NCBI GenBank assembly: GCA_025354065.1
Contig: JANXNM010000770.1
Location: forward strand, 1-5,065
From: Synechococcales cyanobacterium 340R_concoct_173_sub
GTDB taxonomy: Bacteria; Cyanobacteriota; Cyanobacteriia; Leptolyngbyales; Leptolyngbyaceae
Direction: 5' to 3'
DNA: 5,065 nt
Shown: positions 1-5,065 of the stretch, piece by piece
How the letters are laid out: each line of letters opens with the position of its first letter
How positions within the stretch are numbered: position 1 is the stretch's first letter
Position numbers and translations under genes: made by a program
The notes under the pieces: generated by a model
Told to the model about the DNA's origin: nothing
Database searches by the model: none
What the model saw: only the letters and a program-made list of their open reading frames with translations

Positions 1-1
1 G

Positions 2-1129
2 CCCGACGCAACGATTACCGTACCGCTTGCAAGCTTCAACCCACTGACTAACACGATTACCTACACTCCGACTCTTGTATCTGCTACCAATGCCGCTGGT
101 TTTCAGCATTTAGCGCAAGAAACAGCAAATATGAGGAAAGAGGTATCAGGGATTCATAAAGTGCTTGAAGTTGACTTATACCAATCGCCTACAGGCAAAA
201 TTGTGGCACCTAAAGCAGAGTGTGAAGTACTTCAAGCTGTTATGAGTGTTTCCCCGCTTGCTGCTGTTCCTTTAATCAAAACACTGCCGCAAGAGATGAA
301 GGTGCTAGCAGCCATGAATCATATGTATAGCGGTCATCATTTGTTAGGTAGAGTTCAATTACCTAGCAATCCTATGGACACTAAAGCCCCCACAGTTTCA
401 CCCTTAACCACGATCGGGATGATGTTAAATATGTACTCCAATACGATCGCAACCGTGGGAATTCCTAGCACAATCTCAACCGTAGACGCAAAAGGTCAGA
501 CAATTTTAACGCCGTTTCGTAATGCTACTGATGCAATTGAGACAACAAACGCTCATGTTCAGGGCTTGCAAACCGAGATGAGCGCGGTCATGGAGATGTT
601 ATTCAAAGTCCTGCAAAATCAGGAGATGGCGATCAACATGATTCACAAAGAAACGTACAAAACTGATGTGCTAATTAAAGACACAGGATGCAGGATTTCA
701 GAAATAGCAGTGAAGCGCCCTGGTGTTATGACACATGGGATAAAGAAACCGGGTTCTACAGCGGTATTTAACTGGAACACCCTGTTTCAGGGTTCCACGT
801 CCTATACGACCGTTCCTGTTTGGCAAGGTGATATAGATAAGCAGCAATTAGGGCTGAAAACAAATATGGAGGCACAAAAGGCCAACACGAGCGTATATTT
901 CCCCATCAGCGGTACGGGCGATTCAGCCTTACCTAAATTGAGTAAAAAAGGGAAAAAAGACAAAGAATGGGAACGGTACGTAAAAACGATCAATGAAGGC
1001 ATTGAAGGAGGTGTTTACCACGGGCCTGGTATGCCTGAATCTAAAATAGAAGAAATCAAAGGAGGAGTTGTTAAAAAAATTGTTACCGATACAGTAACTT
1101 TCATCGGTGAAGTGAAACCTACCGTGTAG
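2..1129 (+). CDS. 3' part of a hypothetical, possibly structural protein (start lies upstream)
   Basis: The reading frame is open from the left edge (first full codon at position 2) to a TAG at 1127-1129, giving 375 visible residues. The ATG at 131 is very likely internal: the 43 codons before it are free of stops, read as sensible protein (TITVPLASFNP near the edge), and no Shine-Dalgarno sequence precedes that ATG. In order, the visible part holds a Thr/Pro-rich, probably beta segment (residues 1-30), a mixed region with hydrophobic and Met-rich stretches (about 75-150), a likely helical or coiled-coil stretch rich in Met, Leu, Glu and Gln (about 175-220), a Gly/Ser/Thr/aromatic region (250-310), and a Lys-rich tail with KKGKKDKEW near 315. 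I see no signal peptide, transmembrane segment or catalytic motif. I do not recognise the family. A virion or tail component is a guess from composition and neighbours. It ends at a strong terminator. Confidence 0.85.
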   Translation, partial: PDATITVPLASFNPLTNTITYTPTLVSATNAAGFQHLAQETANMRKEVSGIHKVLEVDLYQSPTGKIVAPKAECEVLQAVMSVSPLAAVPLIKTLPQEMKVLAAMNHMYSGHHLLGRVQLPSNPMDTKAPTVSPLTTIGMMLNMYSNTIATVGIPSTISTVDAKGQTILTPFRNATDAIETTNAHVQGLQTEMSAVMEMLFKVLQNQEMAINMIHKETYKTDVLIKDTGCRISEIAVKRPGVMTHGIKKPGSTAVFNWNTLFQGSTSYTTVPVWQGDIDKQQLGLKTNMEAQKANTSVYFPISGTGDSALPKLSKKGKKDKEWERYVKTINEGIEGGVYHGPGMPESKIEEIKGGVVKKIVTDTVTFIGEVKPTV

Positions 1130-1134
1130 TCATC

Positions 1135-1183
1135 AAAAAAAAGCGCCCTATCCCAAGACTCATCCAGGATAGGGCGCTTTTTT
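1135..1183. terminator. Bidirectional intrinsic terminator between convergent genes
   Basis: An 11-bp perfect GC-rich stem pairs 1143-1153 (GCGCCCTATCC) with 1167-1177, closing a 13-base loop. It is extended by six A-T pairs between the A run (1135-1142) and the T run (1178-1183). Read on the + strand it ends in six U residues, and on the minus strand in eight. It lies 5 bases after the stop of the left-hand + gene and 9 bases past the stop of the minus-strand 124-residue gene, so one hairpin can end both transcripts. Confidence 0.95.
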
Positions 1184-1192
1184 GCGTAAACC

Positions 1193-1567
1193 TTACCAGG
1201 TTAAGTCGCCCTGGTTATTAATAGTTGCTGGCCTATTGGGGCGGGAGTCGAATTGAGTTTTGATTAAGTAGATTTTCATTACGATGTCGGTCGGGGTTCC
1301 TTGAATCAATTCACCGTCAGCTGCTAGACCTAATGCTACCGAATTTAGGTTGATTGTAGTTTGGGTAGTCGATTCAGTGAGTACATCTGATAAGTGACTC
1401 CAATCACTCTCTATTCCACTATCACTGTCTAGCGAAATGAACTTATTCAAACAATTTATAAATCTTGTCTTGTTCGTAGGGACTACGAGCTTTGACCCAT
1501 CAAGATAGTAGTCATAGGTCGGGTTTGGTCCGCTGTTGTCCGATCGTAAGACTTTTAGTGAGGCCAT
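1193..1567 (-). CDS. Hypothetical protein, 124 residues, second gene of the minus-strand operon
   Basis: The frame runs from ATG (1567-1565) to TAA (1195-1193). It starts two bases after the TAG of the 494-residue gene (TAG-TT-ATG). No Shine-Dalgarno sequence is visible before it, so translation probably depends on ribosomes finishing the upstream gene. The product is soluble-looking and slightly acidic, with no signal peptide or membrane segment. It reads as short beta strands: SLKVLRSD at the start, a YDYYLDGSKLVVP stretch near 18-30, an acidic Ser/Asp-rich middle (46-66), a Thr/Asn-rich strand (67-80), then DIVMKIYLIKTQFDS near 94-108, and a final Trp at the stop. I do not recognise the family. 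The tight spacing suggests it works with the 494-residue protein, perhaps as a partner or small capping subunit, but that is inference. Its 3' end adjoins the bidirectional terminator. Confidence 0.8.
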   Translation of the reverse strand: MASLKVLRSDNSGPNPTYDYYLDGSKLVVPTNKTRFINCLNKFISLDSDSGIESDWSHLSDVLTESTTQTTINLNSVALGLAADGELIQGTPTDIVMKIYLIKTQFDSRPNRPATINNQGDLTW

Positions 1568-1569
1568 AA

Positions 1570-3054
1570 CTATTTAGATGGTACTGGGAAAGGTGTTTGA
1601 ATTATAGCGTCAATCCCGTCTGGCTTTTTCTTGCCGTTTAGTTTGATTTTGATAGTTTTTGTCCGTTTGAGTTTGCCATCACGAGCAACGTATTTACCTT
1701 GCTTTTCATCCGCCGTGCTATCGGAAACAAACAATTTAGCGCTAGATACTTCAAACCTTAGAATCTCTACCCTTTTGCGAATATCGGACGGAATCGCAGC
1801 AGATTGAAACGATACTAGATTGCCTATACAAATCCCATCAATGATGGGGGTAAAAAACGATTTTCCCTCAGCCTCGCTCACAAAATACCCTTGTAATTCA
1901 TGCCCGTCCGACAATTTGGCAGTAACCTTAACGGGTCCAGCCTGCACAGGTTTAAATAGTCTTTTAAATTTATCCCAGTCAGCAGTTTTCTTTATGTTTG
2001 ATATTTTGAATGTTTTATGTTTAGCTCTGCCTTTGAGGGTCTGTGATGCCCCATTAATCCCAGAGTAGTAACTTACGGTGAGAATTCTTTCACTCAGATC
2101 GGCCCTCATTGCGCGCTGGATGCCGACCATGGCAATCTGCCCCACATCTTTATTTTCCATGTGGATTTGTTCAATTCTGGCAGTATTTATTGATGTTTTT
2201 ATACTCTCTTCGCTACCTTGCAAAAAGGTATGGGTTAGAGGATCGGTAATATCGGGAGTGTACTTCACGACTTTCTTCTCCCCCAAACTTGCCGCGATCG
2301 CTTGCTGTGTCATGTTCCAATGGGTCGTCACGCCATTTGTGATCATGTATCCCATATCAAATACAGCATCTTCTACTTCCTCCTTTAAATTAATGAAAAA
2401 GGCTTTCATGTTTGGATTCTTGCTGGATTCGGACCAATCGTCCAACTTGCCACTTAAAATCCAGGGCTGTCTAGGTATATCCTTGCCGTCTTTGTCCTTT
2501 TCCTCCTTATATCCAAACAATTTACGACCGCTCGCGTAGGTCGTTAGAAAAGCCTGTTTTTGCATCGCTGTACGCATACCCGTCAACATTCCAGCGATTG
2601 CGCTTTTGATTTCGTCGCGCTGCTCATCTTCGATCCCTATGAGTATCTCGGGATTGATTTGAGGGTATAGATTACGGGCTTTTTTTGTCGCTTGGATGCC
2701 GACCATTCTTACAGCACCACTACCAACCAAGCGACCCGCCGCCCCGTACATTTGAGCTTCCGTAGCTTTAAGCTCCTCTTCAATCTGTTTATCCGACTTA
2801 TTCCAGTCGAAAGTATAGAGGGTCATTAACGACCCCATTACAATTTGGGAAAAATTACTCATTAATATCTCTCTAGCAGCGCTACCCAAAAAGAATGCGA
2901 AACCTTTTAAACGTGCTGCCCGCCCTGCATTCAGACTATCTGAAGACCATGTTTTAGCCATGTCAATCAGTCTTGGGCCGATCTGCTGCTTGATAACGTC
3001 CGCCAGCATAGAACCCTTGAAACTTGCCAGCGGATTCAGCTCATTTAAAATCAT
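1570..3054 (-). CDS. Hypothetical protein, 494 residues, first gene of the minus-strand operon
   Basis: The frame runs from ATG (3054-3052) to TAG (1572-1570). The start is supported by GGGGAG nine bases upstream (3069-3064). The N-terminal half looks helical: an amphipathic, hydrophobic region at about 50-83 (GFAFFLGSAA, then a stretch ending LMTLYTFDW) is interrupted by Arg61-Glu62 and so is not a clear transmembrane helix. It is followed by a charged helix (85-100), a Gly/Ala-rich segment (101-120) and further helices to about 180. A Lys/Asp linker lies near 183-192. The middle (215-330) is mixed, and the last part (about 370-450) alternates as beta strands, ending in a very basic tail (462-478, KRTKTIKIK followed by NGKKKPDG). 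There is a single Cys (409). I see no nucleotide-binding, nuclease, protease or other catalytic motif and do not recognise the family. A structural, membrane-contacting or effector role are all open. It is tightly coupled to the 124-residue gene. Confidence 0.87.
   Translation of the reverse strand: MILNELNPLASFKGSMLADVIKQQIGPRLIDMAKTWSSDSLNAGRAARLKGFAFFLGSAAREILMSNFSQIVMGSLMTLYTFDWNKSDKQIEEELKATEAQMYGAAGRLVGSGAVRMVGIQATKKARNLYPQINPEILIGIEDEQRDEIKSAIAGMLTGMRTAMQKQAFLTTYASGRKLFGYKEEKDKDGKDIPRQPWILSGKLDDWSESSKNPNMKAFFINLKEEVEDAVFDMGYMITNGVTTHWNMTQQAIAASLGEKKVVKYTPDITDPLTHTFLQGSEESIKTSINTARIEQIHMENKDVGQIAMVGIQRAMRADLSERILTVSYYSGINGASQTLKGRAKHKTFKISNIKKTADWDKFKRLFKPVQAGPVKVTAKLSDGHELQGYFVSEAEGKSFFTPIIDGICIGNLVSFQSAAIPSDIRKRVEILRFEVSSAKLFVSDSTADEKQGKYVARDGKLKRTKTIKIKLNGKKKPDGIDAIIQTPFPVPSK
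2294..2301. repeat. HIP1 octamer GCGATCGC
   Basis: This is a complete copy of the highly iterated palindrome abundant in many cyanobacterial genomes. It lies inside the 494-residue gene and is the only CGATCG core between 1547 and 4020. It supports a cyanobacterial host or origin. Confidence 0.9.
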
Positions 3055-3063
3055 TCCGAATTA

Positions 3064-3069
3064 CTCCCC
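3064..3069 (-). promoter_or_regulatory. Ribosome binding site of the 494-residue gene
   Basis: On the minus strand this reads GGGGAG, followed by nine bases and then ATG at 3054. It is a good match to the anti-Shine-Dalgarno sequence at a normal distance and fixes the start of the minus-strand operon. Confidence 0.75.
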
Positions 3070-3073
3070 TAGA

Positions 3074-3119
3074 ACGGCCTGTAGCTACTTAAAAAAATCC
3101 TAACTCTATAATAGGCCGT
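3074..3119. repeat. Spaced inverted repeat around the divergent promoter
   Basis: ACGGCCT at 3074-3080 is the exact inverse of AGGCCGT at 3113-3119. The arms are seven bases with 32 bases between them. The right arm overlaps the end of the -10 element and the expected + strand start point; the left arm lies in the expected minus-strand leader. It could be a pair of operator half-sites for a looping or dimeric regulator. Two more GGCC copies follow (GGGGCC near 3143 and GAGGCC near 3154). Chance occurrence of a 7-base pair is possible. Confidence 0.35.
3106..3114. promoter_or_regulatory. Symmetric -10 element, likely divergent promoter
   Basis: CTATAATAG is an odd-length palindrome. On the + strand it contains a perfect TATAAT (3107-3112), and on the minus strand TATTAT (3113-3108), which matches the consensus at 5 of 6 positions. 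Expected start points are near 3119 on + and near 3101 on minus, about 18 bases apart. Leaders would be about 80 bases before the + gene at 3200 and about 46 bases before the minus gene at 3054. I find no good -35 hexamer at 16-18 bases in either direction, so an activator or an alternative sigma factor may be needed. The element sits in the only non-coding stretch between the two divergent units. Confidence 0.6.
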
Positions 3120-3199
3120 CAATACCGTAGCGCTATTGCGATGGGGCCATTTTGAGGCCAAGCTGAACAAATAAATTTCACAAGTCGAAAAGAGGACTC

Positions 3200-3802
3200 A
3201 TGGTAGAGAAGCGGAAACTGGTGGCAGTTCAGCCACGAACGAATTCTAAATTTCTTTATGGATATAGAAGCGATAACTACGACAAAGCTTCGACGCTAGG
3301 AGTAGTAGATCTCGAAACTTCCTCCCCTATTAAAGATGTTGCATTTTCACCAAAAAACATCAAGCCTTATCGGGCATACAAACCAGGCATCATCGCGAAA
3401 GGGGGGTTTGTCGATATTTCTAAGGTTCCAAGCCTGGAAAACGCGGGGTATAATGTCAGTCGCAAAAACCCAGGGACACCAAAGGGGGGACCAAAGTCGG
3501 TGATTGTTGGAGTGCGGGTAACTCCAGATTTAGTACTCACTTGGCGCTATCCGAAAAGCAAATGGGCCGCTTTACCTGCAAAGGTGAAGACTGCGGCTGG
3601 AGTTGCGCTTGCATCCACTTATCCGACATCAGAACATGCCTTCCACGCTGATGGATTTGTCTTGAAAACAGCCTCCGTCGAACTCGATATTCCAGCGGGG
3701 ACGTATGTATCGAAAAACATTCTAAGACAGACCATCTCAGATCCAGACACAGGGAAAAACTACAACCTTTACAAAGGGACCAGCGCAACCGCGCCCTTCT
3801 AG
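3200..3802 (+). CDS. Hypothetical basic protein, 200 residues
   Basis: The frame runs from ATG at 3200 to TAG at 3800-3802. AGAGGA (3191-3196) precedes the start by three bases, which is close; a GTG at 3221 is a weaker alternative. The protein is strongly basic: I count 29 Lys/Arg against 15 Asp/Glu. It begins with a Lys/Arg-rich end (VEKRKLVAVQPRTN). The region 85-105 is rich in Gly, Pro and Lys (NPGTPKGGPKS) and looks flexible. It is followed by a beta-like stretch (101-118, VIVGVRVTPDLVLTWRYP) and later strands around 153-170, including an IPAGTYVS turn. I see no cysteines, signal peptide or membrane helix. I do not recognise the family. Such charge would suit contact with nucleic acid, an acidic surface or an acidic partner. 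It is the first gene after the divergent promoter and is followed by 64 non-coding bases before the next gene. Confidence 0.82.
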   Translation: MVEKRKLVAVQPRTNSKFLYGYRSDNYDKASTLGVVDLETSSPIKDVAFSPKNIKPYRAYKPGIIAKGGFVDISKVPSLENAGYNVSRKNPGTPKGGPKSVIVGVRVTPDLVLTWRYPKSKWAALPAKVKTAAGVALASTYPTSEHAFHADGFVLKTASVELDIPAGTYVSKNILRQTISDPDTGKNYNLYKGTSATAPF

Positions 3803-3808
3803 CTGACT

Positions 3809-3865
3809 AGTTCATAGTCTTACTTTCATAGTCTTTCAAGTTCATTAATATTTTAGAGAGTTCAT
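3809..3865 (+). repeat. Cluster of short direct repeats (TTCAT units) before the 87-residue gene
   Basis: TTCATAGTCTT occurs at 3811-3821 and again at 3825-3835, a 14-base period. AGTTCATT occurs at 3839-3846 and 3859-3866, and AGTTCAT also at 3809-3815. In all, TTCAT begins at 3811, 3825, 3841 and 3861. The last copy touches the GTG start at 3867. This fills most of the 64-base gap between the 200- and 87-residue genes. It may be a binding site for a regulator, or slippage debris; a weak -10-like TAATAT at 3846-3851 lies within it. Confidence 0.6.
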
Positions 3866-3866
3866 T

Positions 3867-4130
3867 GTGCTTCAGGAATTACTCAAAGGATTATCGCTCT
3901 TAGAGCTTTCTTATTCTCGCCCCGACAGCGGAGTTGTATTAACTCTCCCCAATGCTAGTGCTTCCATTGGGCTAGACGGTGAAACATTCATGGTCACTGT
4001 GCAGAAAGATTTCGGAGAATCGATCGCCATGGCTGAAGAGGGACTTACGACATCTCAAGTTTTGGATCTTTGTAAAAATCTCAAGATTGAATCTGACAAC
4101 TACGTACAAACACAAACCTCAGTTTCGTAG
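3867..4130 (+). CDS. Hypothetical small acidic protein, 87 residues
   Basis: The frame runs from a GTG at 3867 to TAG at 4128-4130. AGAGAG (3855-3860) lies six bases upstream as a modest ribosome binding site, and no in-frame ATG gives a better start. The protein is acidic: about 12 Asp/Glu against 5 Lys/Arg. It opens with an amphipathic Leu-rich helix (LQELLKGLSLLEL, 2-14), then short beta strands (VVLTLPN at 23-29, GETFMVTVQKDFG at 38-50), then a helix (TTSQVLDLCKNL, 61-72), and a polar Thr/Gln/Ser tail. This suggests a small alpha-beta fold that may act as an adaptor or chaperone-like partner for a neighbour, perhaps the basic 200-residue protein. That is inference only; I do not recognise the family. 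It is followed after 16 bases by the 211-residue gene, so the two are probably co-transcribed. Confidence 0.75.
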   Translation: MLQELLKGLSLLELSYSRPDSGVVLTLPNASASIGLDGETFMVTVQKDFGESIAMAEEGLTTSQVLDLCKNLKIESDNYVQTQTSVS

Positions 4131-4132
4131 AT

Positions 4133-4139
4133 AAGGGGG
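4133..4139 (+). promoter_or_regulatory. Ribosome binding site of the 211-residue gene
   Basis: AAGGGGG ends seven bases before the ATG at 4147 and supports that start. The spacer includes CGATCG (4140-4145), so a HIP1-like core sits between ribosome binding site and start codon. Confidence 0.7.
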
Positions 4140-4146
4140 CGATCGA

Positions 4147-4782
4147 ATGCCCTACGACTTAAGATCTGCACTGAGTGGCGTAACGAGTTTCCCGGTTGTG
4201 CTCACGGCCCCGTTAACAGTCCCGAAACTGGTGACAACGATCGAAAACAACGTACCGGGCAAATCTCACTGGAGAAAAGCAGGATACGTTCAAGCTGTTG
4301 CTTCCACCAATATCGGGGCGACAACGGGCCGATCGCAAATGGTGCTATTTGGTCAGCAGGAATTGGATTTAGAGGTTCCTGCCTATCCTTATCAATTGCG
4401 ATTTGAACCCTGTCACTACGTCATTAGATACTCACTCTATCTCTACGAAAAAGACAAAGCCTGGGCAGATGGAACGCCATCAGTCCCGCTAGTCGAAACC
4501 GCGAAAGGGAGAGTGAGACGCGTGATTTTCTACACGCCTAATACTCTGCCTACCTTGGTATTGCAACGGCGAGAAAATCGAATCTCAGCGACACTGTACA
4601 ACGCCTCTACATCCTTGATTTATATCGGATTTTCATCAAATCTATCGCCATCAAATTCACCTGAAACCCTCTATCCAGGCGGTCAATGGGTCTCAGATGG
4701 TGGTGATATTGGCGAAATCTGGATGCTGAGCGACACAGACTCTGCTACTTCACTTCAAATCATTGAATACTCGCAGGACTAA
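4147..4782 (+). CDS. Probable phage-type structural/surface protein, 211 residues
   Basis: The frame runs from ATG at 4147, with a strong ribosome binding site, to TAA at 4780-4782. The protein is predicted to be almost entirely beta strand. Residues 1-35 are rich in Val, Thr and Pro. Residues 60-130 hold alternating strands with many aromatics (QLRFEPCHYVIRYSLYLYEK, 83-102). Residues 146-208 form a recognisable module: ATLYNASTSLIYIGFSS, then a Pro/Gly turn (LYPGGQWVSDGGD), then IWMLSDTD and a closing strand LQIIEYS. A strand reading 'N-x-S-x-x-x-I-Y-I-G', a PGG-type turn and a final 'IIEY' strand is a pattern I associate with small domains in phage virion or tail proteins; I cannot name the family. 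No signal peptide or catalytic motif is visible. The next gene starts one base after its stop, so the two are translationally coupled and likely act in one structure. Confidence 0.85.
   Translation: MPYDLRSALSGVTSFPVVLTAPLTVPKLVTTIENNVPGKSHWRKAGYVQAVASTNIGATTGRSQMVLFGQQELDLEVPAYPYQLRFEPCHYVIRYSLYLYEKDKAWADGTPSVPLVETAKGRVRRVIFYTPNTLPTLVLQRRENRISATLYNASTSLIYIGFSSNLSPSNSPETLYPGGQWVSDGGDIGEIWMLSDTDSATSLQIIEYSQD
4775..4778 (+). promoter_or_regulatory. Ribosome binding site inside the end of the 211-residue gene
   Basis: AGGA ends five bases before the ATG at 4784 and lies within the last codons of the preceding gene, consistent with translational coupling. A second site, AAGGGA at 4816-4821, lies ten bases before an in-frame ATG at 4832, so the start is not settled. 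Confidence 0.55.
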
Positions 4783-4783
4783 C

Positions 4784-5065
4784 ATGCCTGTCTTCAATCC
4801 GAATACACCAGAACTAAGGGAATTTCTAATCATGGCAAGTGCTGATACTCGCAATCTCATTCAATCGATCGAAGCCACTAGCGCAACGATCGCAGCTGAC
4901 AAAGCCGTGCAAGACACACTCAATGCAACCAACGCAGCAGCGATCGCAGCAGCACAAGCGGCGGCTGATACGGCTAATAGCGGTGTAGCGGCTGTTAATA
5001 CTGTGGCGGCTCAAATCACCGACGAAATGGTGATTAACGAGCCGTTTACGATTCCCGTTACTGCG
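4784..5065 (+). CDS. 5' part of a probable fibre-like protein with an alanine-rich coiled coil
   Basis: The frame is open from ATG at 4784 to the right edge, 94 residues, ending exactly on a codon. The start is supported by AGGA at 4775-4778; an ATG at 4832 (MASADTRNL) with AAGGGA upstream is an alternative that would remove 16 residues. Residues 1-18 look like a short anchoring segment. Residues about 22-80 are alanine-rich with hydrophobic or small residues spaced alternately three and four apart (for example L25, I29, I36, L46, A53, A57, V68, V71, I78), the pattern of a long coiled coil. The chain then turns to a beta-like segment, EPFTIPVTA (86-94). A coiled coil leading into beta structure is typical of trimeric phage fibres and related shafts; this is inference from pattern. 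The rest of the protein is outside the window. Confidence 0.8.
   Translation, partial: MPVFNPNTPELREFLIMASADTRNLIQSIEATSATIAADKAVQDTLNATNAAAIAAAQAAADTANSGVAAVNTVAAQITDEMVINEPFTIPVTA
4940..4947. repeat. HIP1 octamer GCGATCGC
   Basis: This is a complete HIP1 palindrome inside the coiled-coil coding region, read in frame as part of Ala-Ile-Ala. A seven-of-eight copy (ACGATCGC, 4886-4893) in the same frame encodes Thr-Ile-Ala, and CGATCG also occurs at 4866-4871. Confidence 0.9.

Noticed and set aside
802..1002. Open frame of 66 codons on the minus strand
   Set aside because: It is antisense to the left-hand + gene, whose frame continues across it; no ribosome binding site or neighbours support it.
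1820..2539. Two open frames on the + strand (1820-2068 and 2078-2539)
   Set aside because: They lie wholly opposite the 494-residue minus-strand gene, lack convincing ribosome binding sites, and translate to Cys-, Ser- and Phe-rich sequence typical of antisense frames. The minus-strand gene is far longer and has a good ribosome binding site.
3117..3122. TTGACG on the minus strand as a -35 element
   Set aside because: It is only three bases from the minus-strand -10, and no acceptable -10 lies 16-18 bases downstream of it.
3128..3135. Palindrome TAGCGCTA in the divergent region as an operator
   Set aside because: Only eight bases are symmetric and the flanks do not extend it, so it is not distinguishable from chance.
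3537..3788. Open frame of 83 codons on the minus strand
   Set aside because: It is opposite the 200-residue gene and gives a Cys/Arg/Ser-rich translation with no supporting signals.
3809..3866. CRISPR array or replication iterons in the TTCAT repeats
   Set aside because: The repeats are far too short and irregular for CRISPR, and no replication initiator gene or AT-rich origin block is present.
4826..5014. Cys/Arg-rich open frame on the minus strand
   Set aside because: It is the reverse reading of the alanine-rich coiled-coil region; GC-rich Ala codons produce Cys- and Arg-rich antisense frames.
1..5065. A complete small circular genome of 5,065 bases
   Set aside because: I see no terminal direct repeat and no replication gene. 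Joining the right edge to the left edge does not keep the frame: the right-edge gene would hit a stop soon after the junction, and the left-edge frame is offset by one base. A fragment of something larger fits better.

Overview
The window looks like part of a cyanobacterial genome or of a virus or prophage-like element living in one. The main evidence is the hexamer CGATCG, the core of the cyanobacterial HIP1 palindrome GCGATCGC. I count it 11 times in 5,065 bases where chance would give about one, and two copies are complete octamers. I recognise no housekeeping, replication, integrase or transposase gene. The gene style (tight co-directional small genes, beta-rich proteins, an alanine-rich coiled-coil protein) suggests virion or tail-type structural genes. 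This is inferred from composition and patterns, not from a family match.

Layout. At positions 2-1129 is the 3' end of a + strand gene whose start lies before the window. It is followed at 1135-1183 by a strong hairpin with an A tract on one side and a T tract on the other, a bidirectional terminator. Next comes a two-gene operon on the opposite strand, read right to left: a 494-residue protein (3054-1570), then, two bases later, a 124-residue protein (1567-1193). A 145-base divergent control region (3055-3199) carries a symmetric -10 element, CTATAATAG, that could fire in both directions. From 3200 a + strand series runs off the right edge: a basic 200-residue protein, a 64-base gap with short direct repeats, an acidic 87-residue protein, a 211-residue beta-rich protein, and a gene (4784 to the edge) whose product begins with a long alanine-rich coiled coil.

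How the genes may work together. The + strand genes from 4147 onward are closely packed and probably made together; the 211-residue protein has a C-terminal domain of a kind I associate with phage surface proteins, and the next gene looks like the shaft of a fibre. The minus-strand pair is insulated by its own promoter region and terminator, so it reads as a separately controlled unit inside a structural cluster, an arrangement typical of cargo (moron) genes but also possible for other structural proteins. CGATCG sites are dense from 4021 to 4946 and nearly absent from 1547 to 4020, which hints at mosaic origin. No gene here can be given a firm name.
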